Below are positions 46,659-54,853 of a DNA stretch of 64,000 nucleotides, in pieces (position 1 is the stretch's first letter; each line of letters begins with the position of its first letter). This DNA comes from DATAOG01 sp963782885 (GTDB lineage: Bacteria > Pseudomonadota > Alphaproteobacteria > Geminicoccales > Geminicoccaceae). Location: NCBI GenBank assembly GCA_963782885.1, contig CAWALL010000040.1, forward strand, positions 558,001 through 622,000, written 5' to 3'. Position numbers and translations under genes: made by a program. The notes below the pieces were generated by a model that saw only the letters and a list, made by a program, of their open reading frames with translations, did no database searches and was not told where the DNA came from.

Positions 46659-46785
46659 CTATTTTCCTATCATTTGCTAAGATCATCGATCAGGCGGCGC
46701 CCGTTGCGCGTGAGCCCGCTCGCGGTCCCTGTTGGCCCGGCAACGACGAAACGAACCCGAACGCCAGGCAAACCTCGGTTCGGGT
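46655..46785 (+). ncRNA. Candidate small RNA or structured element, copy 2
   Basis: TTGACT (46655-46660), 17-bp spacer, TAAGAT (46678-46683), a near-consensus sigma70 promoter whose -35 overlaps the stop codon of the GGDEF-EAL gene. The hairpin at 46755-46785 has stem ACCCGAAC pairing with GTTCGGGT, then a bulged G, the same C-C mismatch and AGG-CAAA-CCT closing loop as copy 1 at 5902-5934. Stem positions differ between copies by compensating pairs (A-T versus G-C), and the loop and flank (aaacgaaccc, ccaggcaaa, cctcgg) are conserved. No T-run follows. It lies between convergent genes and could also act as a transcription stop. Confidence 0.38.
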
Positions 46786-46801
46786 ACCGCAACCCGGTGC
46801 G

Positions 46802-47563
46802 CTAGTATTGCACCCGGCGGGTGAGCGCGCCGTCGACCACGAGGTTGACGCCGGTCGTGAAGCTCGAGGCCGGGCTCGCGAGGAACACCGCGGCGTTCGC
46901 CACTTCCTGGTCGGTCGCCATGCGGCCCCAGGGGTTCTTGCTCATCGCGTCCTTGAACAGATCGGGCAGGTTGCGCTCGATCTGCTGCCAGATGCCACCG
47001 TCGAAATAGGTGTTGCCGGGCGAGACGCTGTTGACCCGGATGTGCTTGGGCGCGAGCTCGCTCGCCATTCGCGAGGCGTAGTGCACGAGCGCCGCCTTGA
47101 AGGTGCCGTAGGCCGGGCTCGTGAAGTCGAACTCGAGGCCGGACACGCTCGAGATCACGACGATCGCGCCCGCCTGCGAGCGCTCGAGGTGCGGCAGCGC
47201 CGCGTCGATCGTGCGCACCGTGTGCAAAAGGTCGACCTCGAACTCGTGCCGGAACGCGTCTTCGGTCCGGTTCATGTCGAGCGCGCTGACGTTTGCGACC
47301 GCGATGTCGATGCCGCCGAGCTCCTCGGCGCTGGCCTCGACCCAGCCCTGGAGGGCCGCCCGGTCGGTGACGTCGAGCGCCCGCCCGGCCGCCTTCACGC
47401 CCTTGCCTTTGAGCGCCTCGACCGCGGCCGCGACCCCGTCCGCGTCCCGCGCGCAGATCGCGACGTCGCAGCCTTCGGTTGCGAGCGTCTCGGCGATCGC
47501 CCGCCCGATGCCTTTGCTGCCGCCGGTGATGATCGCCTTTTTTCCAGCCAGCCCCAGGTCCAT
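46802..47563 (-). CDS. Short-chain dehydrogenase/reductase
   Basis: 253-residue classical SDR from the Met at 47563. Cofactor motif TGGSKGIG (residues 11-18), VANVSAL in place of NNAG, catalytic Ser in VVISSVSG and Tyr-x3-Lys in YGTFKAAL, and a C-terminal VVDGALTRR. The enzyme likely acts on a hydroxy/keto substrate with NAD(P). The frame upstream to 47623 has no motif, so the shorter start is preferred. Confidence 0.9.
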   Translation of the reverse strand: MDLGLAGKKAIITGGSKGIGRAIAETLATEGCDVAICARDADGVAAAVEALKGKGVKAAGRALDVTDRAALQGWVEASAEELGGIDIAVANVSALDMNRTEDAFRHEFEVDLLHTVRTIDAALPHLERSQAGAIVVISSVSGLEFDFTSPAYGTFKAALVHYASRMASELAPKHIRVNSVSPGNTYFDGGIWQQIERNLPDLFKDAMSKNPWGRMATDQEVANAAVFLASPASSFTTGVNLVVDGALTRRVQY

Positions 47564-47649
47564 CCCCTGCCCTCCCCATGGGTCGCGATGTCTCGAGCAA
47601 CCCAGATACGTCTTTTCCGCCATGCCGCCCAGCGCTGAAGTGCAGATCC

Positions 47650-48135
47650 TCAGCCGAGGCCGCGATCGGCGGCTGCCGGCGGCCAGACGATCTCGAAACG
47701 CTCGAACACTGTCTCGATCCGGTCGTGCATCACGAGGCCTTCGCGGGCGGCCTGACGCCCGAAGTAGCCACGGTGGGCCTCAAGCCACCACGCCCGGCTC
47801 CGATCGCCCTCGCCCTCATCCCAGGCAAAACCGTCGTCGACCTCGATCAACGGCCGGATGGCCACCCAGGTCGTCCGCCAGATGGCGCCCGGGCGGCCGC
47901 GGCTGTCCACGACCATGACGAAGTCGCCGACCCGCGGCACCTGCGGCTGCTCGCCATAATCCCGCAGCAGGGAGGCGGTCGCCCGCTTGATGCCGGCCAG
48001 GACCAGCTCGAGCAGCGCGTCAGCGGTCGTCGGGTTGTCATCGAACGACACCACCACATAGTCGTCGTGGTCGAGCCCTGCTGCGCTCCGGAATTCGGCC
48101 CAGCAGGCTTCGGTCGCCCGCGTCTTGCTCAGCAC
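47650..48135 (-). CDS. ASCH-domain protein
   Basis: 161 residues: FDDNPTTADALLELVLAGIKRATASLL, VGDFVMVVDSRGRPGAIWRTT and AHRGYFGRQ fit the ASCH (PUA-like) fold found in RNA-binding coactivators and in the amidohydrolase YqfB. GTG start 48135 is supported by gggagga eight bases ahead. Probably an RNA or nucleoside-binding protein. Confidence 0.85.
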   Translation of the reverse strand: MLSKTRATEACWAEFRSAAGLDHDDYVVVSFDDNPTTADALLELVLAGIKRATASLLRDYGEQPQVPRVGDFVMVVDSRGRPGAIWRTTWVAIRPLIEVDDGFAWDEGEGDRSRAWWLEAHRGYFGRQAAREGLVMHDRIETVFERFEIVWPPAAADRGLG

Positions 48136-48243
48136 GAATCGTCCTCCCTGGCGTGACCTGAGTCTCGCCGAGATCGCAACCTAGACTTCCGTCGTCGGTC
48201 GAACAGATCAAGCCTCTGGCAGCACGAACCGCGGGAGAAGGAC

Positions 48244-49356
48244 ATGAGGTGGCGAAAGGTCGGCGCTGTGGCCCTGGCCTGCCTGTTCGGCGGCGGGGCG
48301 ATCGCCCGAGCCCAGACCGGGATCGAGCTGCAGCTCGTGGCCGACGGGCTGGAGCAGCCGGTGTTCGTCACCCACGCGGGCGATGGCAGCGGCCGGCTGT
48401 TCGTGGTCGAGCAGGCCGGCCGGATCCTGATCCTCAAGGATGGCGCGCTCCTCGAGCAGCCGTTCCTGGACCTCGGCGATCAGGTCCGGTCCGGCGGCGA
48501 GCGCGGTCTGCTCGGCCTCGCCTTCCATCCGGAGTTCGCCAGCAATGGCCGGTTCTTCGTCGACTACACGCGCCAGCCGGACGGCGCCACGGTGATCGCG
48601 GAGCTGCACGTCGCCGCCGACAGCCCGGACCGCGCCGGCCCGGAGCAGCGCGTGCTGCTGACCGTCGCCCAGCCATACGCCAACCACAACGGCGGCATGA
48701 TCGGGTTCGGGCCCGACGGTGATCTGTACATCGGGCTCGGCGACGGCGGCAGCGCCGGCGATCCCGGCAACCGGGCCCAGGATCCGGACGTGCTGCTCGG
48801 CAAGATCCTGCGGATCGACGTCGACGACGGCCGGCCGTACGCGATCCCTGAGGACAACCCGTTCGCCGGCGGCGGCGGCAGGCCCGAGATCTTCGCGCTC
48901 GGTCTGCGCAATCCCTGGCGATTCTCGTTCGATCCGGCCAACGGTCGGTTGTGGGTCGGCGACGTCGGCCAGAACCGAATCGAGGAGATCGACGTCGTCG
49001 AGCGCGGCGGCAACTACGGCTGGCTGCTGATGGAAGGCCGCTCCTGCTATCGCCCGACCAGCGGCTGCGAGCGCTCTGGACTGCAGCTGCCGATCGCCCA
49101 GTACCAGCACGAGCAGGGGCGCTGCTCGATCACCGGCGGCTACGTCTATCGCGGCGCCGCCATCCCGCGGCTGGTCGGCACCTATCTCTCCGGCGACTAC
49201 TGCAGCGGCGAGATCTTCGGCCTGCGCCAGGGCGAGAACCCGGTGCTGCTCGACCCCGGCCTGCGGCTCGCATCGTTCGGCGAGGACGCAGCGGGCGAGG
49301 TCTACGTCGTCGACCTCGCCGGCGCGATCTATCGGATCGTCGGGGCCAGGCCTTGA
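48244..49356 (+). CDS. Secreted PQQ-dependent sugar (glucose/sorbosone) dehydrogenase family protein
   Basis: 370 residues with a signal peptide (VALACLFGGGAIARA-Q). The six-bladed propeller has FVVEQAGRILILKDG, GLLGLAFHPEFASNG, YANHNGGMIGFGPDGDLYIGLGDGG (calcium and cofactor contact), LGLRNPWRFSFD and GDVGQNRIEEIDVV. Cysteines CYRPTSGC and CSI..C suggest disulfides, in keeping with export. This matches the GSDH/HHIP-like family; the sugar substrate is unknown. Confidence 0.9.
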   Translation: MRWRKVGAVALACLFGGGAIARAQTGIELQLVADGLEQPVFVTHAGDGSGRLFVVEQAGRILILKDGALLEQPFLDLGDQVRSGGERGLLGLAFHPEFASNGRFFVDYTRQPDGATVIAELHVAADSPDRAGPEQRVLLTVAQPYANHNGGMIGFGPDGDLYIGLGDGGSAGDPGNRAQDPDVLLGKILRIDVDDGRPYAIPEDNPFAGGGGRPEIFALGLRNPWRFSFDPANGRLWVGDVGQNRIEEIDVVERGGNYGWLLMEGRSCYRPTSGCERSGLQLPIAQYQHEQGRCSITGGYVYRGAAIPRLVGTYLSGDYCSGEIFGLRQGENPVLLDPGLRLASFGEDAAGEVYVVDLAGAIYRIVGARP

Positions 49357-49360
49357 CCCC

Positions 49361-50428
49361 TCAGGGGACGGTCGGCGTGAAGCTGTCGGTCAGGATGCGC
49401 TCCGAAAGAGCGCCGAGATGCTTGGCTTTGGCGACCGCGGCGTCGACGAAGCCGGGCGGGCCGGCCGCCAGCACATGCCAGGCGGACAGGTCGGGCAGCT
49501 CGTCCGCGAGCCAGTCCGGAACCCGCCCGCGGCGCCAGCCGGCCGGCGGCTCGACGGTCCCGGCTCGGGTCAAGGTCACGGTGTAAGAAAACTGGGAAAA
49601 ACGGCGGGCGAGCGCGTGCAGCGCGTCGAGCGCGAAGACCTCGCTCCGGTCGCGGATCGAGAAGATCAGTCGGAGTGGATCGGTGAAGCCGGATGCGAGG
49701 GCGCGCCGGACGATCGCGAGGATCGGGGCGAGCCCCGAGCCGCCGGCCAGACAGAGCACCGGGCCGGAGACGGTCGCGGGCAGGCGGAAGGTGCCGTAGG
49801 GCCCGTGGATCTGGACCGGACCGCCGAGCCGCTCCGGCGCATGCAGCCAGCCGCTCGCCTGCCCGCCCTCGTGGCGGGTGACGAAAAACTCGAGCAGGCC
49901 GTCGGGCGGCAGGCCCTGATCGTCGGGCGCGCTGGCGATCGAATAGGTGCGCGGCCTGGCGGCGCCCGGCGTTCGCAGCTCGACGTGCATGCCGGCGCGG
50001 TAGTGGAAGCGGACGTCGGGCGCGAGCGCCAGGACCAGGCGGCGGACCGAGGGCGTCAGCGGCTCGGCCGCGAGCACGGTCGCGACTGCCTCGATCGGCG
50101 CCGGTGGCGCCGCCTCGGTCGCGCTCATCGCGCCGTCGGTCCGGATCACCAGCGTCGGGGTCAGCGGCTTGCTCTGGCAGATCAGGCATTTGCCGGCTGC
50201 CTTCTCGTCCTCGGAGATCGCGAAGCTCATCACCCAGCCATGGTCGACCTCGCCCTCCAGCACCGTGGACTTGCAGGTGCCGCAGGCGCCGCCCCGGCAG
50301 TTGTGCGGCAGGCCGAGCCCGGCCGCGAGCCCGGCGTCCAGGATCAGCTCGCCCGCCGGGCAGTCGAAGCTCTGACCGGTGTTGACGACCGTCACCCGAC
50401 AGCCGCCGGCGGCGGCTTCCTGCTCCAT
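49361..50428 (-). CDS. Plant-type 2Fe-2S ferredoxin plus FAD/NAD(P) reductase fusion
   Basis: About 355 residues. An N-terminal ferredoxin domain has four cluster cysteines in CRGGACGTCKSTV and CLICQ. The C-terminal reductase has RTYSIAS (FAD), GPYGTFRL, CLAGGSGLAPILAI (NAD loop) and FSIRDRSEVF. Such fusions pass electrons from NAD(P)H to oxygenase components or to globins. ATG 50428 is chosen; a GTG-type start at 50458 would add ten residues. No oxygenase lies next to it, although a diiron protein is 5 kb away. Confidence 0.9.
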   Translation of the reverse strand: MEQEAAAGGCRVTVVNTGQSFDCPAGELILDAGLAAGLGLPHNCRGGACGTCKSTVLEGEVDHGWVMSFAISEDEKAAGKCLICQSKPLTPTLVIRTDGAMSATEAAPPAPIEAVATVLAAEPLTPSVRRLVLALAPDVRFHYRAGMHVELRTPGAARPRTYSIASAPDDQGLPPDGLLEFFVTRHEGGQASGWLHAPERLGGPVQIHGPYGTFRLPATVSGPVLCLAGGSGLAPILAIVRRALASGFTDPLRLIFSIRDRSEVFALDALHALARRFSQFSYTVTLTRAGTVEPPAGWRRGRVPDWLADELPDLSAWHVLAAGPPGFVDAAVAKAKHLGALSERILTDSFTPTVP

Positions 50429-50553
50429 CACGCCAACCCGCTGCTCGGGCCGCGGCAACGTCCCGAGGAATTCCTGGACCGATCGCCCGGTGATTAGGTA
50501 GGCATCGCCCGGGACCGGGCAAAGGCTCGGCCTGCGGGCAGGCGGAGGGCGGC

Positions 50554-51834
50554 TTGAGCCGGTCGGGGGTGGATCTGATCGTGGTCGGCGCCGGCGCGGC
50601 CGGTCTTGCCGCTGCGCGCCGCGCGCGGGAGCTCGGGCTGACGGTCGTCGTGCTCGAGGCGAAGGACCGGATCGGCGGCCGTGCCCACACCGACGTCGCG
50701 ACCTTCGGCGTGCCTTGGGACCGCGGCGCCCATTGGCTGCACGATGCCAGCCGCAATCCCTTCACCCGCTTCGCCGATGCCGAAGGCTTCGCTTACGAGC
50801 GAACCGCGTTGCCGCGCCGCCTGTGGAGCGACGGCTGGGCCGACGCCGCGCTCGAGGCCGAGCTCGACGCCTACTACGGGCGCGCGTTCGCCGCGGTCCG
50901 CAACGCCGGCGCGGCCGGCCTCGACGTGCCGGCGTCGGACGTCATCCCGCCGCATCCGCGCTTCCGCGCGATGTTCGATTCGTGGATCGCAGCGCTCGCC
51001 GGGGTCGATCCGGAGCGCCTCTCGACGCTCGACTATGCGCGCTATGCGGACGGCGGCGGCAACTGGCGGGTGGTCGACGGCTATGGCGCCCTGCTCGCCC
51101 GCTTCGGCCGCGGCCTGCCGGTCGAACTCGCGACCCGGGCGCTTCGCATCCGCTGGGGCGGCGAGCGGATCGTGGTCGAGACCGCCCGCGGCATGCTCGA
51201 GGGCCGCGCGGTGGTCGTCACCGTCTCGACCAGCGTGCTGGCGACGGGCGGCGTCGCCTTCGATCCGCCGCTGCCTGCGCCCACGCAGGAGGCGCTGGCG
51301 GCCGTGCCGCTCGGCGAGGCGGACAAGGTCGCGATCGCCTTCGAGCGCGACCTGTTCGGCGCCGGCGACGACTACCGTCTCTACATCGAGCACCGGACGC
51401 GGGCGGCGATCCGGTTCGAGTTCCGCCCGTTCGACCGGGGGCTCGCGCTCGGCTATCTGGCCGGCGCCTTCGCGGCCGAGCTCGAGGCCGCCGGGCCGGA
51501 CGTCATGGCCGCCTTCGCGCTTGACCAGCTGGTGCAGGTCTTCGGCTCGGACCTGCGCCGGCACGTCCTCGCGGTCGCGACCACCGCCTGGTGCACCGAC
51601 CCGGACATCCGTGGCGGCTATTCCTGCGCCCGGCCGGGTCGCGCGCATCTCCGTCCCCAGCTCGCGGCCCCGCTCGCCGAGCACCTGTTCTTCGCCGGCG
51701 AGGCCTGCTCGCTGGACGCCTATGGCACCGTGCACGGCGCCGCCCGGAGCGGTGCTGTCGCCGCCGAAGCGATCGCGCGGCGGCTAAGGCGCGGATCGCC
51801 GAGCGCCATTGCCGGCCGTCCCGACCCCGCCTAA
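50554..51834 (+). CDS. FAD-dependent amine oxidase family protein
   Basis: 426 residues starting at TTG 50554 with ggaggg nearby. The N-terminal dinucleotide fold is LIVVGAGAAGLAAARRAREL and GGRAHT; WDRGAHWLHD follows, then the C-terminal LFFAGEACSLDAYGTVHGAARSG, the flavin-contact end. Family members oxidise amines (monoamine or polyamine oxidases) with oxygen. The Cys-flavin link of MAO is absent at the C-terminus (SCARPG upstream does not fit the usual place). Divergent from the ferredoxin reductase. Confidence 0.9.
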   Translation: MSRSGVDLIVVGAGAAGLAAARRARELGLTVVVLEAKDRIGGRAHTDVATFGVPWDRGAHWLHDASRNPFTRFADAEGFAYERTALPRRLWSDGWADAALEAELDAYYGRAFAAVRNAGAAGLDVPASDVIPPHPRFRAMFDSWIAALAGVDPERLSTLDYARYADGGGNWRVVDGYGALLARFGRGLPVELATRALRIRWGGERIVVETARGMLEGRAVVVTVSTSVLATGGVAFDPPLPAPTQEALAAVPLGEADKVAIAFERDLFGAGDDYRLYIEHRTRAAIRFEFRPFDRGLALGYLAGAFAAELEAAGPDVMAAFALDQLVQVFGSDLRRHVLAVATTAWCTDPDIRGGYSCARPGRAHLRPQLAAPLAEHLFFAGEACSLDAYGTVHGAARSGAVAAEAIARRLRRGSPSAIAGRPDPA

Positions 51835-51853
51835 ATCCAGAGCGGCGGCAAAC

Positions 51854-51941
51854 GGATGGGTGGCCGAGCGGTTGAAGGCACCGGTCTTGAAAACCGGCAG
51901 GGGGCAACTCCTCGTGGGTTCGAATCCCACCCCATCCGCCA
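51854..51941 (+). tRNA. tRNA-Ser (anticodon TGA)
   Basis: The acceptor stem GGATGGG/CCCATCC, discriminator G and encoded CCA are all present. The anticodon stem CCGGT/ACCGG encloses loop CTTGAAA, giving anticodon TGA, so Ser (UCA). A long variable arm (agggggcaactcct) confirms class II. The T arm is GTGGG-ttcgaat-CCCAC. It lies at the boundary to the accessory region. Confidence 0.98.
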
Positions 51942-51977
51942 ACATATCTACTAAGCTACTGCAACCAAAGATATGTT
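51941..51977. repeat. 9-bp perfect inverted repeat directly after tRNA-Ser
   Basis: AACATATCT (51941-51949) and AGATATGTT (51969-51977) are separated by 19 bases and the left arm shares the last A of the tRNA CCA. It is AT-rich in very GC-rich DNA. It may be the tRNA terminator or an integrase attachment region; no direct repeat of the tRNA 3' end was seen downstream in the window. Confidence 0.6.
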
Positions 51978-52278
51978 CCCGGCAGTTCCGTTTTGATCCC
52001 ACATTTGTGCCCACTTCCGTTCGGCGCAACGCTCGCCAGGGCCGGCAGCCGCGCACGTGCTGGCGACACTGGCGCGGCCAAGGCTGCCGGTCCGGCGCGC
52101 ACGCGCGAGAGCGTTCGGAGATCGATAGAATTTGTCGCGCAGTACGCGCGAGAGACGCGCCCTGCCTCCAGATGCTGTAATCGGGCCGCCGCGCATGTGC
52201 CCGGCCTGCGCGCCAGCACCATCGATGGAAACCCAGGGCACCTTTCGTTCGCCTCTGCTCGGGCCAACATTGTCGACT
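51978..52278. other. Non-coding stretch downstream of the tRNA
   Basis: No open frame here resembles a protein; frames that read through the tRNA are artefacts of the tRNA sequence. An integrase fragment would be expected at a tRNA-linked island but I could not recognise one. Confidence 0.5.
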
Positions 52279-52434
52279 ATGGACCGGGACTACTGGACGA
52301 AGGCGCTCAACGAAGCCGAGCGAGAGCTCGAGGCCGCGACCACCCGCAGCGGCCTGAACGCGGCCGCCAAGAAGGTGATGCGAGCCAAGCAGGAGCTGAA
52401 GTGGCTGGAGCAGGCCGGATCGTCGCGTCGGTGA
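52279..52434 (+). CDS. Small charged helical protein, 51 residues
   Basis: MDRDYWTKALNEAERELEAA then KKVMRAKQELKWLE forms two amphipathic helices with no tail of note. Similar small DYW-type proteins are common in Alphaproteobacteria but have no known function. The start at 52279 begins at the conserved Met; the upstream open frame to 52132 looks non-coding. Confidence 0.6.
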   Translation: MDRDYWTKALNEAERELEAATTRSGLNAAAKKVMRAKQELKWLEQAGSSRR

Positions 52435-52526
52435 TCTAGCCGTGCCAGCGCGTCGGCGGGCGTTTGCTCATGACCTGGGCTCCGGTTTCGAGATCGATGA
52501 AGCCAAAGCCCCGAATGGCAGCGGCT

Positions 52527-52931
52527 CTAGAAGCTGCCCTCATAGAGGGGCACGCGATAGTAATCGTGTATGTGGGTCTCCCAATCGCGGCTGCCCCAGT
52601 CCGGGGCCTCGTCCCGGGCGAAACTGGGAGCGCCCTTTAGCGTTTTCTCGTCGAGATCGACCACGTAGCCGCTCAGATCGGTGTCGTAGGTCAACACCTG
52701 CCAGGGTATGGGATGGTACCTCTGCGCGATCCCGAGAAACCCGCCGAAGGACATGACGGCATAGGCGACCCGGCCCGAGCGCTTGTCGACCATGAAGTTG
52801 TAGACCTCGCCGATCCGCTCGCCGGATGGGTTGTATACGGCGGTGCCCTCCACCTTATCGGAAGCGATCAGGCGGTTCGTCTCCCCGGTGGCGACCGAGC
52901 TGCTGCGCGCGCCTGTCGTAGTGTTCTGCAT
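52527..52931 (-). CDS. PRC-barrel domain protein
   Basis: 134 residues from ATG 52931, which has a strong ggaggtcacg ahead. The PRC-barrel core is visible: LIASDKVEGTAVYNPSGERIGEVYNFMVDKRSGRVAY and YHPIPWQVLTYD. The C-terminus DYYRVPLYEGSF is aromatic-rich. PRC barrels act in photosynthetic reaction centres, RimM and stress-linked small proteins; this one is of the stand-alone group. The frame open further to 53237 is noise. Confidence 0.88.
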   Translation of the reverse strand: MQNTTTGARSSSVATGETNRLIASDKVEGTAVYNPSGERIGEVYNFMVDKRSGRVAYAVMSFGGFLGIAQRYHPIPWQVLTYDTDLSGYVVDLDEKTLKGAPSFARDEAPDWGSRDWETHIHDYYRVPLYEGSF

Positions 52932-53170
52932 CGTGACCTCCACAGGTGAGCAGCAAAGGCGGGAAGCGAACGGTAGGGCCGGGACCTGGTTCCGTCGCGC
53001 AGGTGCAAGATGGACGAATCGGGCCTGGGCGCCTCCGTGTTCGAGCTTCTCGGCGCCGGCCTCGAAGGTCAGGGTCATGACGATGGCGCCCGCCAAAAAC
53101 GCCTTGTTGTTGCCGAGCTGGTCCCAGCCTACGGTCGGGCGATCACCGCGGCCGAATAACGGAAAGCTCC

Positions 53171-53545
53171 ATGGACGCCAAGCAAGGCCGGATGATCCTT
53201 GCCGTGGCGCTCGCGGCGGCGCTGGTCTCGCGCCCAATCACAGCGGCACCGCTGCAGTGTACCTTCGACCGTAAGCTCGAATGCGGCCGTCGGGGCTGCG
53301 AGCCGGTTGACGTCGTCGGCATCTGGAGCCGGATCGACCAGGAGCGGGGAAGCTATGCGCGGTGCAGCTGGCGCGGCTGCGACGTCTTTGTGGCCGGCTT
53401 CACGCAGTCGGGTGCCTTCACCGTGATCGACGTGCCGGGGATCAGCGTGATAGCGAAACTGTCAGCGGCGGAGTGGAATCTGGTCGAGGTCGCGATCCTC
53501 GGCATGGAAGTCGTGATCAGCTACGGGTCGTGCCGCCCGGAGTAG
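53171..53545 (+). CDS. Small secreted cysteine-containing protein, unknown
   Basis: 124 residues. An N-terminal signal (MILAVALAAALVSRPITA) with likely cleavage after ITA-A, and six cysteines in the mature part (C30, C38, C43, C65, C70 and C121, approximate positions) that could form disulfides. The rest is beta-like. I do not recognise the family. Single gene, a modest Shine-Dalgarno (ggaaagct). Confidence 0.6.
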   Translation: MDAKQGRMILAVALAAALVSRPITAAPLQCTFDRKLECGRRGCEPVDVVGIWSRIDQERGSYARCSWRGCDVFVAGFTQSGAFTVIDVPGISVIAKLSAAEWNLVEVAILGMEVVISYGSCRPE

Positions 53546-53562
53546 GTCTGTGCGGAGCTCGG

Positions 53563-53750
53563 CTAGACCGCCAGCGCATCCGCGCAAGCCGGCGCCCAGA
53601 AGGCGCCGCCGACGAGGGCGACGGCGGCTTGCAGGAGCGTGACGAGCCAGCCGGCGGCGTCGCGGCCGGCAAAGTCGCCGTCCTCAGCAGGTGGTGCAGG
53701 ATCGCTCGGGCTTCGCTGCCGGGGTCGAGCGGTAGCGAGACGACGGTCAT
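53563..53750 (-). pseudogene. Possible small broken gene, frameshifted
   Basis: From ATG 53750 the frame reads MTVVSLPLDPGSEARAILHH and then loses sense; in the next frame the sequence continues with DGDFAGRDAAGWLVTLLQAA and VGGAFWAPACADALAV to a stop at 53563. The second half has an amphipathic helix. Together this looks like a 60-residue protein with one base gained or lost near 53686. The evidence is compositional only. Confidence 0.35.
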
Positions 53751-53924
53751 CGAGGCTTGCTCCTCGGTTGCTCTGCAGGTCCGAAGCTTCAACCTCGGGC
53801 AGGGAAGATCCTGCAGTGCCACCGATAGCCGATCGATCCGAGACGCTGCCCTGACCGCGTGCTGGTCGAGATGGGCCCGCGGCTCGAAGGGCTGGTTCAG
53901 GGTGGGCGCGCTACCAGCGGGTCG

Positions 53925-54036
53925 CTATTGGGTCCTATGCGGGTCCAGGGTCCTGTTCAGGAGCCCGGCCAAGCGAACCCCGGCCCGCGCCAGGCGATCG
54001 CTCACGATCGGCGTGTTGGCTTCGATATACGCCTAG
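53925..54036 (-). pseudogene. C-terminal fragment of a split S1/P1 nuclease
   Basis: Reads AYIEANTPIVSDRLARAGVR then LAGLLN and a stop at 53925. This is the tail motif of S1/P1 nucleases (zinc-dependent single-strand nucleases). The remainder lies beyond the insertion element, at 54854-55415, on the same strand. The gene is therefore cut by the IS. Confidence 0.7.
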
Positions 54037-54805
54037 GGCGTGTTAACACAAAGCATGTCGGTGATGAGGGCGAAGTGGATGAAGGCGGTGAACATGAGAT
54101 CGAGCTTTTCGAAGCGCGAGAAGATGCGACGAAAGCCTTTGAGCCTGCGGAACAGGCGTTCGACCTCGTTGCGCCGGCGGTAGAGACTGCGGTCGTAGGT
54201 CCAAGGCTGAAGACGGTTGGGGTTGGGCGGCACGACCGGCGCGAAGCCGAGCTCCAGCACCAGTTGCCGGGTCTCGTCGCCTTCGTACGCCCGGTCCATC
54301 ACCATGGGCACACCAGCGGGCCGGCGCTGCCAGGCGGTCAGCAGCTTGCGTCCTTCGGGCGCGTCGTGGGCCTGTCCGGGCGACAGGGCGAAGGTCAGGG
54401 CCGTTCGCTCATCCGCGGCAACCAGATGAATCTTGGTGTTCCAGCCGCCACGCGACTTGCCGATGGCTTGCGGGCCGTTTTTTTTCGCGCGCCCGTGCCG
54501 TCGGGGTGAACCTTGACGCTGGTGCTGTCCAAGCCGACGCACTCGACACGGATGCGGATCAGGCGATGCTCTTGCAGGGCCTGGAACACGCGGTCCAGCA
54601 CGCCCGCCGCCGCCCACCGGCGCAGCCGTGTGTAGATCGTGTGCCAGTTGCCGAAGCGCGCCGGCAGCGCGCGCCATTTGCAGCCGTTCTCGGCCACAAA
54701 CAGCACTGCGTTGATGACCTCGAGATTGCCGATCCGCACGTTGCCCCGCTGTACGGGCATCAACGGCCGGATCACTTCGTACTGGTCTTCGGTCAGCCTC
54801 ATCAT
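54033..54805 (-). CDS. IS5-family transposase, two overlapping frames with a slippery A8
   Basis: Frame 1 begins at ATG 54805 (MMRLTEDQYEVIRPLMP) and includes the first catalytic Asp in VECVGLDSTSVKVH. At A8 (54478-54485 on the plus strand as T8) a -1 shift leads to frame 2, which carries AIGKSRGGWNTKIHLVA, the second Asp in MVMDRAYEGDETR and the Glu in RRRNEVERLFRRLKGF. This is typical of IS5-group elements that make full transposase by programmed -1 frameshifting. The stop TAG at 54033 lies in the CTAG target duplication, outside the element itself. Confidence 0.88.
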
Positions 54806-54853
54806 GCGATGAGCTTACCTCAAACCGCCCTCTTTGAATAGTGTTAACACACC
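54037..54853 (-). mobile_element. 817-bp IS5-family insertion sequence
   Basis: The ends are inverted: left GGCGTGTTAACAC, right (reversed) GGTGTGTTAACAC, one mismatch. Each end is flanked by CTAG (54033-54036 and 54854-54857), a 4-bp target duplication. The element carries one transposase on the minus strand with a -1 slippery site. It has split an S1/P1-type nuclease gene. Confidence 0.88.

Noticed and set aside
51809..52180. Open frame across the tRNA
   Set aside because: The translation contains the string GWVAERLKAPVLKTG, a well-known artefact of translating tRNA-Ser genes.
54395..54805. Transposase frame 1 as a separate hypothetical gene
   Set aside because: It ends soon after the A8 tract and continues as transposase in the -1 frame with the remaining catalytic Asp and Glu, so it is the first half of one protein.
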